From positions 16,375,292 through 16,439,291 of the forward strand of contig NC_088312.1 in NCBI RefSeq assembly GCF_910592395.1: a stretch of 64,000 bases of DNA, given 5' to 3'. The DNA comes from Lineus longissimus (Eukaryota; Nemertea; Pilidiophora; Heteronemertea; Lineidae). Both the position numbers and the translations under genes were made by a program. The notes beneath the pieces were generated by a model. The model was not told the origin of the DNA. It made no database searches and saw nothing but the letters and a program-made list of their open reading frames with translations. Positions 1 through 10,743 of the stretch are shown here, piece by piece. Position 1 is the first letter of the stretch, and each line of letters opens with the position of its first letter.

Positions 1-1208
1 CCAATTATTGCACAACAATTATCCAAACCTCATTCAATGAAGGAGGGACATAATTACCCCATTAATGGGTATACCTTTATAAGGGTTATTGACACCCTGA
101 TGTAACTGGAAATGTTATTTATTACACTCCATGAAAAGTGTTATGGTGCAAATCTTTGATGATTTGGAAGATATGTATATTGTTCATTATTCTATATTTC
201 TAAACACAATCATTCTCCAATTTTACTTTTACCTTCTGATATGACTTAAAACAGCTTGGTCAGGATTTACATTTAAACAATGGTTTTATGATTAGTATTA
301 ATAAGCATATTATAGATGTAGGATTAGCCACTCCAAAACATGTTACTGTTTACAATTGTTTTGCATTGTTTGTATTTCTGTCTCTAGGTTATTTATGTCA
401 TTAGTTACAAGTTTTCTTGGTAAATGTAATGTTATTGTGGAGTAATTCAGGTTTGGACTCCAGACTGGGAACACACATATTTGGACTTCCAATCTGTATT
501 TGTAATTGTAACTGTCAATGTATTTGCTTTCATGAAAGTTTATTGAATTAGAAGAAGTGAACAGAACCTACAGGACTCCAACTTATTTCTACCGCTAGTC
601 CCTTTTTCCCCATAATAAAAGATGTGCTTTAGCAAGAATCATAAAGAATATTCTTTGTTATATCTTGCTGGTAGTGTATAATTCTGTGGAAATAATTAAA
701 ACTGCACCACACTTCATAGTGGTGCAGTCTTTATTGGTTTTACTCAGAATTTCTCTCCGGCACTTCCAGTCTTGGCTACTGGACAAGATAACTCGTGAAG
801 GACGATAGGCATCGCTCTCAAAATTCCTGGATTGGTAGGAATGTACCTTTGCTCAAAGTTTATTGATATCTGGCCTGATCGGATGAGTACAAAAAGAGTT
901 TTGGACGAGTTTGTTACTCGTCAGTAAAGGTATTCCCCTGTGACAAAAATAGAACTTAGCTAAATCACGTGGGTGCATAGGGGAATCCCGGTGCCTGTCT
1001 ACGTACAACTACTTTGTCATAGTAGAATTGCATTGAAGCTGCTGACTGAATTGAGGCTGAATATTGCGGGTGTGTCGAAGGTGAGTGAATTATTCTATTC
1101 TCGTGGAGGGAATAAAGCACAGGTAAACAGTATAATGATAATTTTTAGCAGGGTCCGTCAGGATTTATGCGATATCCATCCTATATGATGGTCCGAAAGT
1201 TCCAAGAA
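1..1208. other. AT-rich non-coding stretch upstream of DIRS copy 1
   Basis: No coding homology is visible on either strand; the only open frame near its end (973-1188) has no recognisable motif. One clean hairpin lies at 701-728: a 10-bp stem ACTGCACCAC/GTGGTGCAGT with an 8-nt loop. This is probably CPOX intron or upstream sequence. I looked for the N-terminal CPOX exons here and saw none. Confidence 0.6.
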
Positions 1209-1390
1209 TTTTATGTCGTTCATACTCTACCCAGGTCAGACTTTTGCATGTGTGCTCCATTCGGACACACCCGAGGAAGAAATAATATATGTATAATAGA
1301 AATCTCTTAGCTAGCTTGCTTAGCTACACCTAGGCGGCGCCCCTATACAGCCTCTGCCTCGTGTGAGCCGCCATCACCAGTACTTCTTCC
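1209..1390 (+). repeat. DIRS copy 1 left terminal inverted repeat
   Basis: Begins TTTTATGTCGTTCATAC and matches, as reverse complement, the block at about 5105-5305. The left edge is set from the internal complementary region, which carries the complement of this terminus. Confidence 0.85.
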
Positions 1391-1672
1391 CTGGCACACT
1401 GTATCACATTGTACCGAGTTTTTCCTACGTTGTTTTCGCCAAATTTTGGTCGATTCTACGCTTGAGAAGGACACCCCGGGACACCTTCGGGACGCTTATT
1501 GACTCTAGGAGACGGATGAGATCATTCTTTTACTATCCTCCCTCGATTTCTGCTTTTGGAGCGCGCTTTTTCTGCCGTCTCCCAAGAAATTTTTTCTCCG
1601 TTTTCCCGGGCTGTTGGTCACGTGACCGTTCGTTTTATACTTTTGTGGTTTTTCTGTTAGAAATTCGGCGTA

Positions 1673-3561
1673 ATGACATCGTTATTGCTGTCCTTTCTTA
1701 CTTCTTTGGGTGTTCCACCCTTTGTTCTGGACCTCCTGCCCTTCAGGGCGGGTTTTCGAGGTCCGTTTACGGATGTATCGGGGATTCATAGTCTCCGGCC
1801 TGGTTCTTCCCCGTGTCGGGGTGCGGGTAGTTCCGCCCCCATTGGGCCTGACCCTTCCGCCCCCGGGATGCCTTCCTCTTCTCCTGGCACCGCCGGCAAG
1901 AAGATGAAGAAGGTGAGGAGAGGAGCACGGCCCTCAAAGGGAAGGGGGTCTTTGACTCTCTCTCCCTCGCCCTCCTCACGGACCCCCGCTAAGCGGCGAG
2001 GTCCACAGGGCTCTGGGGGGGTTTCGACCCCTCCCCCCAGGCCGGGCACCCCTCTTTTGGGGGTGTGCCCCCTGGGGAGGCCTTGGGTTTGAGTGTTGGT
2101 GACCCTGAATCAGGGACACTCCCCAGGGCTCCGGGTTGGACTCTGGACGTTTTACGTCCCGATCCCCCCGCCGACGCCCCCACCTGTCACGGGTTGGTGA
2201 GCAGCGTCGCCCCCGGTGAGCAGCCTGTTATTTCAGGTGTGCTCCCCCGTCCCCCTCCGGGGTTGCAGCCGCTGCCCTTGCCGGCGGCAGCTGGCTCTGT
2301 CAGCGCCACGGTTGAGTCCACGGCCACTCTGGGGATCCGCCACCCCTTCGCTTTGGGGCAAGCTCGTCTGTTCGACCCTCACTCTGTGAGTCAGTCGTCT
2401 CTTCGGACGCCCCCTGGCGGGGTCAGACCAGTTTTCACCTGTATATGCGCCCACTTCAGCTCCTCCTGCTGTCGAGTTGGCGTCCATTCACTGACTCCCT
2501 CGACAAGCGGATATTTATCCCGGGGTCTCTCCTGGGGGAGGTGTGGAGTTTCTGGGGTTCGGAGACAGAGCTTCTCCGTCGCCCCAGATGTCCCTGTTCA
2601 CGGACGCCTCCCTTTATGGTTGGGGCGCCCATTTGAAAGAAGGGGACCTGACCACCAAGGGCACGTGGTCAGAGGAGGATGCGCGTCTCTCGATCAATAT
2701 CCTCGAGATGCAGGCTGTCATCCTGGCCGTGAGGGCCTTCACGTCTCATCTGAGGGGTCACAGGGTTTCTCTTTTCTCCAACAATTCGACGGTGGTCGCT
2801 TATATTCGGAGACGGGGGGGACGAGATCCGACACATTGTGCCGTCTCACTTGGGAGCTCCTGCAGCTTTGTCGCCGCTTGGATATCCAGCTCCTCCCCCG
2901 TCACATCCCCGGCAAGAGAAATATCTTGGCCGACGCCATTTCCAGGTCGGACCGTCTGGTCCGGACGGAGTGGACCCTCCATCGGGAGGTGGTCTCTCGC
3001 CTGGGGGCCCTGTGGGATGCTTCGGTCGTGGACTTGTTTGCGACTCGGTTGAACAAGAGGTTCCCCCTGTACTACTCACCCCTCCCGGACGGGGAGGCCT
3101 TGGGAGTGGACAGCCTGTCGGCCTCCTGGGACGGCCTAAATGCTTATGCATACCCGCCAACCCCTCTGTTGCTACCGGTACTCAACAAGGTGGCCAGTTC
3201 ACGGGTCAGACTTTGTCTGATAGCACCGTGCTGGCCGAACCAGGCCTGGTTCCCGGTTCTGCTGGAGCTGCTGACGGATCACCCCCGCCGCCTGCCGGCG
3301 TGGGACCGTCTGCTTTATCACCCGATCAGCCAGGTCTGTCATCAAGACCCTTCTTTTTACAGGCTTCACGCCTGGAGGCTGTCGGGTATTTCCTCCAAGA
3401 GAGAGGCTTTTCGGAAGACGTTATCCGTAAAGTCGCCCAACCTCAGAGACAGTCTACCCTTGATTCATACGATAGCAAGTGGGCTGTCTTTCGAGACTGG
3501 TGTCGGGAGCACGGAGTTTCTCCGGCCGCTCCCTCTCTTCCCAACTTTCTCGACTTCTTGA
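1673..3561 (+). pseudogene. DIRS Gag-RNaseH-methylase-like ORF remnant (copy 1)
   Basis: Broken equivalent of the 1,545-residue ORF of copy 2. The N-terminal Gag-like part (from 1673) is Pro/Ser/Gly rich with a basic KKMKKVRRG-type patch. The frame changes near 2065, and again near 2815 in a run of seven G. RNase H is readable at 2579-2810 (FTDASLYGWGAHL, ILEMQAV). Its later acidic residue appears as Asn (SNNS, where copy 2 has SDNS). A methylase-like tail follows (DLFATRLNKRF, LIAPCWPNQAWFPVLLELL). The whole reverse transcriptase is missing, so the copy cannot be autonomous. Confidence 0.85.
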
Positions 3562-4418
3562 ATTTTCTATTCTCGGTCCGGAAGTTTTCGGTTCAGGGAG
3601 TGAAAGGTTATCGCTCCGCCGTTTTGGTCACCTTAAAGCTGACTGAATCGTAGCAACCGTCTTGGGATGACGCTGTTTCATCGTTGCTTCGCAATATGTC
3701 TTTGGAGCGTCCTCGCTCCATTCAGCACTCCCCCAAGTGGGACCTCTCGGTGGTCTTAAGGGCTCTCATGAAATTTCCATTTGAACCCATGCATCAGGCA
3801 GATTTTAAACATCTGACCTTTAAGACCGTTTTCCTGGTGGCTTTGGCCACGGCACAGCGGCGGTCTGAGCTCCATGCTTTAGCCTTTGATAAATTGGCTT
3901 TCACTGAGAGGGGCGCAGTCGTAGAATTTGTCCCAGGCTTGCTGGCTAAAAACCAGGCGCCCGGTTTTTATCCCCTCTTTATCTGCTACGGCCCTAGAGA
4001 CCTACCGGACAGAACTCTCTGTCCTGTTCGGGCATTGAAGTTCTATTCTAATAAGACTAAGGAGCCTGCTGTTCGCCTAGGCAGGAAGTGCCTCTTTTTG
4101 TCTTATAGAGAAGGGTTTACTAGGGAGATAGCTGCAGCCACGGTCGCCAGATAGTTAGTGGCCACCATCCGAATGGCTTATTCTATGACACTCGTTTCTC
4201 CAGAGCTTCGTCGCCTAGGCGCCATTACGGCCCACGAGATTCGGGCCATTTCTACTTCGTGGGCCGAGTATAAGGGAGTGGCGCTGAACGAGGTTTTAGA
4301 TGCGGCTACGTGGAGTTCTCACTCTACATTCTCCCAGTATTATATGCACGATTGTTCCAGGTTAACAGACGGTATGCTGTCTCTTGGTCCAATTGTCGCC
4401 GCTCAGCACGTGGTCTAG
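3345..4418 (+). pseudogene. DIRS tyrosine recombinase, two nonsense codons (copy 1)
   Basis: Tyrosine recombinase of the DIRS class, which cuts and rejoins DNA to insert a circular cDNA. The N-terminal core-binding part (GFSEDVIRKVAQPQRQSTL, YDSKWAVFRDWC) is followed by the catalytic domain. The active-site pattern is intact: Arg in RRSELHAL (about 3860), His-x-x-Arg in AHEIRAIS (about 4230), and the nucleophile Tyr in FSQYYMHDC (about 4340). Two TGG Trp codons have become TAG, at 3651-3653 and 4152-4154, judged against copy 2. A stretch after NQAPG is altered and shorter than in copy 2. The frame overlaps the 3' end of the upstream ORF in another frame, as in copy 2. Confidence 0.85.
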
Positions 4419-4490
4419 GTGTTTCCCTGCCTAGACCACTCGTCGATTTTCTCTTCTGCTGGCTGTCTTGTCCTCCCTCCTTTTTAAGGG

Positions 4491-4503
4491 GGGGGGGGGG
4501 GGG
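4491..4503. repeat. Poly-G tract in DIRS copy 1 3' region
   Basis: A run of more than a dozen G just after the recombinase stop, not present at the equivalent place in copy 2, which has a shorter G run near 29497. Length is likely polymorphic or unreliable. Confidence 0.6.
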
Positions 4504-4929
4504 TTGTTCTATAGACTGTCGCTGGGTCTTCGGGCCTGCGCATTCGCCCCGTCCAGCTGTCCTAGGGTTTAGCCGCCTAGGACTTTTGAGAGTTAGTCAG
4601 TGAGGCCGCTCCATGTTATTCTGGGGCGTGCTCTCCTTCTTGTAAAAAAAAATAATTTTTTTTCCACATTGTGTCTCTTGATGATATGTGCTGAGCTTAT
4701 ACCGTGTTGAGGTGGTTTTGTCCCCGTCTAGGATGGGATGGGTTTTCCCAGTTATGCTTCCCTTTGTTGTCAAAGGGCCTGTTGACGTCTAGCCCGGGTT
4801 TCCCCCAAGCATTCTTTCTCTGGGTCCCCTGGTCTCACCCGTTAGGTTCTGCTGCGCAGCTTGGAGACAGTTCACTTCACTACATGGTAAGTCACCGTTT
4901 ACCCTCCTTCCTTTGGTTGTTGGTATTCA

Positions 4930-5090
4930 ATGCAAAAGTCTGACCTGGGTAGAGTATGAACGACATAAAATGTCCATTTCCTGTGGAAATGTCATTTTAT
5001 TAGTTGACCTGGGTAGAGTATGAACGACATAAAATGTCCATTTCCTGTGGAAATGTCATTTTATTAGTTCATACCTACCCAGGTCAGACT
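4930..5090 (+). repeat. DIRS copy 1 internal complementary region with exact 64-bp duplication
   Basis: DIRS elements carry an internal region complementary to both termini joined end to end. Here that region contains two identical 64-bp units, 4942-5005 and 5006-5069, each running from the left-end complement through the junction into the right-end complement. Copy 2 has one unit. The duplication is specific to this copy. Confidence 0.85.
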
Positions 5091-5104
5091 ACGGTGCGCT
5101 CGAG

Positions 5105-5305
5105 TAATAAGAACTAGTGATGGGGGCTCACACAAGGCAGAGGCTGTATAGGGGCACCGCCTAGGTGTAGCTAAGCGAACTAGCTAAGAGATTTCTATTG
5201 CAAATAGATTATTTCTTCCTCGGGTGTGTCCGAATGGAGTACACATGCAAAAGTCTGACCTGGTAGGTATGAACTAATAAAATGACATTTCCACTGGAAA
5301 TGGAA
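5105..5305 (-). repeat. DIRS copy 1 right terminal inverted repeat
   Basis: Reverse complement of the left terminal repeat (shared TGCAAAAGTCTGACCTGG and the following cysteine-free, non-coding block), ending with its own tail ATGACATTTCCACTGGAAATGG. Exact end uncertain by about 3 bases. Confidence 0.8.
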
Positions 5306-7200
5306 AATCTGCAATAATGGCGGATTGCCATAGCGAACTTTCATCACAATCGTGACAATTGTGCATTCAAAACACCTATGAATTACACAAAATCACCCAG
5401 TCTCCACTCATAAGATATACTTCGACTGAAAATAATTGCTGAAAACTCGGTAAACATATCATGAGTGCTGAAATTGACCAGTTGAAAGATCGTTTTCCTC
5501 TCCCTCGATCACCCCTGTAGTGTAGAAGGTGTAGTGTAGATATACACGCAGTGTAAATGTCCACACACGAATGCATACAAATCTCCTAAACTATCATCAA
5601 AGAATCTATATTCTCAATCATATCAATGAATTTCCATGATCATTAGCACCTTAGTAGTGTCTGTGGGTCTGATATAACTTGGTAAGCAAAATTAAAATGC
5701 CATGTTTCCTGATTATGTTCTACAGGGATGATTGCATTGCATTTTTAACGTTTTCGGTGACCAAATCACAGTCAAAGATGACCGAAGACCGAGACCGGTA
5801 AGGGAGTGGGAGGAGCTGAGCAACACTTCTTCAACACTTACTTTTTCACTGTAATACTTAAAGACCGACCTTTTCCAGATACCAAACACCGGGTGGAGAG
5901 CAATTTACCTATGGCCTGCCCACATTTGCGAGATGCAGGCTGCCTGAGCTCTGGCCCCATGCTGGCAAGATAAGGCTAATGTGGCTTGACAACTGAAGTG
6001 TGATGAGTGTAAACAATCTCAAAAGGTTGCTTCAGTTCCATATCTTGGTGCTTTACCAAAATTAGATTTCGGGTTTATGTACTCCAATTTGGGATGTTTG
6101 AGAAAAAAGAATTAAAAGAGACATTTTTTGAAATCATTTCAAGTTTTCTTTTGCCACCTAATATTCAAAGTGATCATGCAGGTACTCATTAGCAAACAAA
6201 GAAATATTTATGAAATGAAAAGCTAAGAACATGTGAGCAAACCTAAATTTATGCATGACTCACAATCCAAATTAGTCAATGAAGGCCTATAGACCTGCCG
6301 GATTTTAGGAATACTAGTATAAATCAATGTGTTATTTTACTTTGTGGATTAACCTTGTCTAGAAGAAACCAAGGGAAACTATAAATTGTGCTTTGATTGA
6401 TAAAGTCGAATGAAACACAACAAACAATTCAATGTCTGAGGTATCCTTCATTTTCTGATATTTAGAAAATGCTTTTTCTCCTGCATTGTTGAAATAAAAT
6501 GTACGATATACTATTTTGGTGTGCAGTGATATTTGAAAATAAATCTACATGTAAACCTAATCCTGCAATATTTCAATATTTTATTCAGAGAATTCTAATT
6601 CTACCAGACTACAATACCCGGCCAAACCTATGCTTCAATAAACTAATTGCACTTGACATATGCAGTGATAAACTTGAGTGCTCACAGCATGTGGCCTATA
6701 TAGCTTTCCCTCTGATGTTACCTAGCCAGGCTGCATCATACTGACATTGCCCCTGATTCGTTCTGGCCATCTACTTGCCCCGCCTCCATAGTGCCAATCA
6801 TATTCAAAAAATAGAGGGGCAGGCCCTGAAATCTTCTAATTTCTCTTTATTGGCTGGGAGATAGGACTTGAACTTTAAGAATGTTGTTGCTGAGGCATTC
6901 ATAGATTTGACTGACAGTTTCCAGGAAATTCTGAGGCCTGATAACAAAGTTATGTGGGATATTTTAATCTTGACCGTTGGAGGTCCTGGGAGCAATGATA
7001 TCAGTTGAGCACTGGATCAGTGACAGGTGAAGAGCCTTTTATACCCGGGGTCGGTCTTTAACTCAAATAGATTCAATGAATAAAACATGATTTGCCAGTT
7101 GATTTACAAAAAGTTAAGTTTTTACATATTATGTATCAATCAATCATGGGCATCGTCCTGACCTTGCATTTACTGGTTGGTTGTCGTTGGCTGATGGTGT
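5306..7200. other. Intron or intergenic sequence without recognisable gene
   Basis: AT-rich sequence with no coding motif seen on either strand. The short open frames here (for example 5376-5576 minus and 6499-6744 plus) show no family resemblance or splice context. Confidence 0.5.
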
Positions 7201-7332
7201 CATAACAAAGAGTGACTCAACCACTCTCTTGATTACAGCGGCCGCCTTAGCGCCACCACGCGGGGCCTAATGGTATTAGGCTAAGTAGCTTCTTGCAATA
7301 TGCACCATTGTGGGAAAACTCAATGTGGAAGT
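7201..7332 (+). repeat. Dispersed ~130-bp repeat, first of an inverted pair
   Basis: Matches the reverse complement of 13913-14035 at roughly 88 percent by eye, including a NotI-like GCGGCCGC core and the palindrome AGCCTAATACCATTAGGC-type block. It lies upstream of the CPOX exon at 10216, while its partner lies downstream. Confidence 0.8.
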
Positions 7333-7929
7333 ATGAACATTAGCATAATCTATGCTTAGCTCCAGCTCGAGGTAATCTTGCGCAGTGTTTCTTCGGCCCA
7401 GATACATTGTGGTGGAAAACATCTAGGTCTAGTACAATGAACGCCTGGCTTGCGCCACACTAATAAGTGAAGAAGGTCTGGCTGCGCGAGACTACTGTGG
7501 TAAAAATGACCATTGCAGAGACTCTCTGACGTAGGCATATACATTTTACAATTAAAAATGCTCTCAAACAACGATAAGGAATGATTATTTATCAACATTT
7601 CCAGAACTATATACCTTGTAATTATCACTTTACATCAATAGGTTGGCGTTGGGTCGCGTGCTTTTCTTTCCTTGTGACAATATACAGCAAAATAGTTATA
7701 ACCCCAAAATCGTGCTATGAGTCCATAATGAGATCACGGTGACCCATTATAAATGTTTCGCCAGCTTCGCTATTTTGCCGCTACCCTACGTTGGGTCCTT
7801 GCATCTAGAGTTCCTGCGGCATTTCGCACGTACACGAAATGGTCCCCGACCGGATATTCAACCAGGAGGATTTATTTGGATTTGATATATCTTTGATGGA
7901 ATTGGTGTAATATTGGAATAGAGGAGGCT
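7333..7929. other. Non-coding stretch
   Basis: No gene, tandem repeat or clear element end seen. Confidence 0.4.
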
Positions 7930-8315
7930 GTATCACACTGAACTTCTAGCATCATTATGCGCATTCTCCTGTGCAGACACTCGTTTGTAAGGCATTACAG
8001 GGACGAACATTTAAGGCCACAATTAGCAAACTACATTGGCGGGGCATTTTTACCGATTTTGCGCCGTGTTTTGGGCTCAGATCTACGGATACTGTGTTCA
8101 CGTGTGGACTTGGAGGATTGATGTTCAATGCGGAAGGAATAGACTTTGTTACTGAATCTGTGGAGCATCTGCTGCCTCATATCTTGATGTTAGAGATTGG
8201 AAGCAATGATCTTGTGGATGGGACTTCAGCAGAATCTCTATGCCGAATGATCATACGTGTGTGTAACGAACTTCTCCTCACAACGTCAGTTATGTTGTAT
8301 TATTTCAAGTTGTAA
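7930..8315 (+). pseudogene. SGNH-hydrolase-like fragment of transposon type
   Basis: The open frame 7971-8315 contains FGLRSTDTVFTCGLGGLMF and later LMLEIGSNDL. These resemble block II (Gly) and block III (GxND) of the SGNH hydrolase fold. Just upstream, in another frame, the sequence from about 7957 reads a HSFV motif that corresponds to block I of the related ORF at 45163-45862 (VVGHSFVRR), so a frameshift separates the two parts. No start codon context, intron border or block V His is seen. SGNH-like ORFs of this type accompany several invertebrate retroelements. I infer this is a dead element fragment, not a host esterase. Confidence 0.6.
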
Positions 8316-8617
8316 ATAAAAATCATACACGTCAGTGCTCACAAGCGGACTTTGACTATAACAGACTTGTGTTCAACAGCTGTCTATATCACCAGAGATT
8401 TGGAACCCATGTGGTACCGTGTGTGTCCGCAGTTTTTGGAAAACGGGACATTTAAGAAATGAAATAGAATAATTACTGTTTTGCCAAAACGTCAATGGTG
8501 TGCAGTGTGAATTTTCATAATCATTTAGCAAGTAATAACGACATATTTGAGGATTTTGCGATGATCCATGCCTGCACACGGCATTGTGTGTGTATCTGTA
8601 TACATTGTAATCATGTA
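8316..8617. other. Non-coding stretch
   Basis: No gene or element seen. Confidence 0.4.
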
Positions 8618-8946
8618 AAGATGTATGCAATGATTGTGTACATGCTGCAATGCTCAGCCGGCCGGTTCGTTTTTCATTTGAACAAATACAGGCTAGAAAG
8701 TGATTTTATTTGGCCTATCGACCCATGAACAGAAAAGATTTGTGTTATTTACTCTAGCATTGTGGTCTGTTTGACACATGTAACGATGTATGAAATGTGT
8801 ACATGCTGCATTGCTTGGCTGACTGGTTCGTCTTTCATTTGAACAAATACGGGCTTAAAAGTAATTTTATTTGGCCCATTGACCCATGAACAGTAAATAT
8901 ATGTGTTTTTTAACTCTAGCATTGTGGTTTGATTGACACATACGTT
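8618..8946. repeat. Two-copy tandem duplication, ~165-bp unit
   Basis: Two adjacent diverged copies (about 8618-8783 and 8785-8946) share GTACATGCTGC, CATTTGAACAAATAC, GACCCATGAACAG and CTCTAGCATTGTGGT in the same order. No coding content. Confidence 0.75.
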
Positions 8947-9404
8947 TGTGCTGTTTATTTTTGCCAAAACTTTTACATTCTGAGTGAGGGAAAATGTTCA
9001 TACATTGTGTTAATTACATGCAGTTTAGCTTCAAGTTCTGTCAAAGGAAAGCTGGTGATTATTTCAAGGAATTTACTAGAAATTACAGTGTTTGACACTC
9101 GGGGCTTCAAAATCTAAAGTTTACGATGACACAATCTGCATTTATAAGTGCAGTTTTTATTCTGTCTATCTTCTGTGCTCGTTCTTTCTTTCTTATATAT
9201 TTTGATCAGTGATGACTTTTTCATTCAATTATTATAATTATAGTAGGCCTACACTCTTACAGACTATAAAATAACAAATTTCCAAGAATTTCTATCACCA
9301 TTTGTTGGTGCCTGCGCCTACATATCCTGTCCTGAAATCCTTAGTGTCGAGCCCTGCGCAGAGAGAATTGGCAAAACATGATTGCCTGTTAGAAACGTTC
9401 CAAA

Positions 9405-9517
9405 ATCCTGAGGAAATCGAGGGTTAATGTTCGCTTCTCCAGCCCTGTTTTTTCCTTAGGATGGTAAATAAAGATTGGGCCGGAGAAGAGAACATTAACC
9501 CCTGATTTCCTCAGGAT
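9405..9517 (+). other. Long intronic hairpin (41-bp arms, 31-nt loop)
   Basis: Left arm 9405-9445 and right arm 9477-9517 are inverted complements with about four mismatches, some compatible with G-U pairing. The arms start ATCCTGAGGAAATC. In RNA from the CPOX-sense strand this would fold as one 113-nt stem-loop. It could be a tiny MITE or a pre-miRNA-like hairpin; the sequence alone cannot decide. Confidence 0.75.
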
Positions 9518-10215
9518 GGTAAATAAAAACTTGAGCTAAGCTAACATCCCACAGTTGACGGAGACTCCAGAGTCTACCTGCATACTCAAATGACAATTCT
9601 AGTTCATCCTTGCCTCAAAACATAACAGGATTTTTGGGTTTTAGCATTCTCAATGCAGAAATAAAAACTTTTCTTCAGCGAAGTCAAATGGTCATTTGTA
9701 GGGTCCCCCGGATATTGTTTCATGATGGTTCTCATTCATTCCTTGCAGATGAGTAGATTGACACCGAAAAATAATAACCCGAACATTTCATCCGGATTGG
9801 TTGCGAATTAAACCATGCAGAGCGGAAAATGTCTGAATCCAATGCACTACGTCAATGTACACAAATGCACACAAAAACGTTTCTTTCGTTATCATGGTTA
9901 CTTAAAGGAAAAGATCCTGTTTGGTTTGGAGGTGAAGACCAATAAAAACTAAACTTCAAAGAAATCTGACCAGTAGTTTGCCCTCCAGAGCCCCAAACAA
10001 TGCGGATATAACATTTACGAATGGATTATAGACCTAAGACTTATTTTCTCAAACTTTGTTTCTACCAACATTAACCTGGTCTTTGTGTTCCTTAATGTCA
10101 TTATTTCAGCAAGAATGGAATCAAAGTCACTGAAAAATGTCAAAGTTGGGCAATTTTTTCAATCCGCTACATTTTTTCTTTTCGATTATAATTTACATAC
10201 TTGTGAATCTTTCAG

Positions 10216-10341
10216 AAAAGTCCTAAAGTGCCAACCATTCATTTTAACTATCGCTACTTTGAAGTAATGGAATCTGACGGCACGAAGCACTGGTGGTTTG
10301 GAGGTGGCACTGATCTGACGCCATACTTTCTTGATGAGAAG
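10216..10341 (+). CDS. CPOX: CPOX exon (IHFNYRYFE / [11 protein letters not shown])
   Basis: A 126-bp exon (42 codons, phase 0 at both ends) with acceptor TTTCAG at 10210-10215 and donor GTGAGT at 10342. It encodes the central substrate-binding stretch, with [13 protein letters not shown] and [19 protein letters not shown]. The Arg of NYRYFE and the Asp of GGGxDLTP are residues implicated in substrate binding and catalysis in studied family members; both are present. The next exon is 8.2 kb downstream. Not reported as an open frame on its own because it lacks an initiator Met; identified from its near-identity to the animal enzyme. Confidence 0.95.
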
Positions 10342-10743
10342 GTGAGTATTTCGTTTTCCTTATGCACAGATGCACAATCATGGAGAGTCCCACCTTTCGG
10401 TTAACTGTAAATTGCAACTTTATTTTTGCAATGGCAGACAGTTTGTAAAGTTGCTGCTCATGTGTGTGCTATGTTGCAAAGAAGTAGGAGTACAAACAAA
10501 TGTTTGGTAATAATAGTATATTGGTGCAACTAATTGTTGACTCATTTATAAAATTAATGAAATTATAAACATTGTTGACCGGGATAACTTATAAGCAATG
10601 TTGTAATGTTGTGTTGGGGGAACTGCTCAAATGGACTAACAATTGTTTCCTTCTTGACTCGCCTTAATTTCTTCATTCTCCTTTACACTCGCTTGGAGCT
10701 CCTTGGCTCTTGTACTAGGTTCTACTGTGGTTTCCGGGGTTTC

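Larger units (their letters stand above)
1209..5305 (+). mobile_element. DIRS-type retrotransposon, copy 1, internally deleted
   Basis: A tyrosine-recombinase retrotransposon of the DIRS class, which integrates a circular intermediate with a tyrosine recombinase rather than a DDE integrase. The order is left terminal repeat, Gag-like region, RNase H, methylase-like region, tyrosine recombinase, internal complementary region, and an inverted right terminal repeat. It aligns along its length with the fuller copy at 23466-30240 but lacks about 2.6 kb: the sequence jumps near 2430 from the Gag region to just upstream of RNase H, so the reverse transcriptase is absent. The remaining frames carry frameshifts and two nonsense codons. 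The body is visibly much richer in GC than the surrounding intron. The right edge is uncertain by a few bases because the terminal A-rich bases differ from the complementary region. Confidence 0.9.

Noticed and set aside
1-10215. Upstream CPOX exons
   Set aside because: I scanned for the expected N-terminal blocks of the oxidase before 10216 and saw none with splice borders; they are probably outside the window, though a short exon could be missed by eye.
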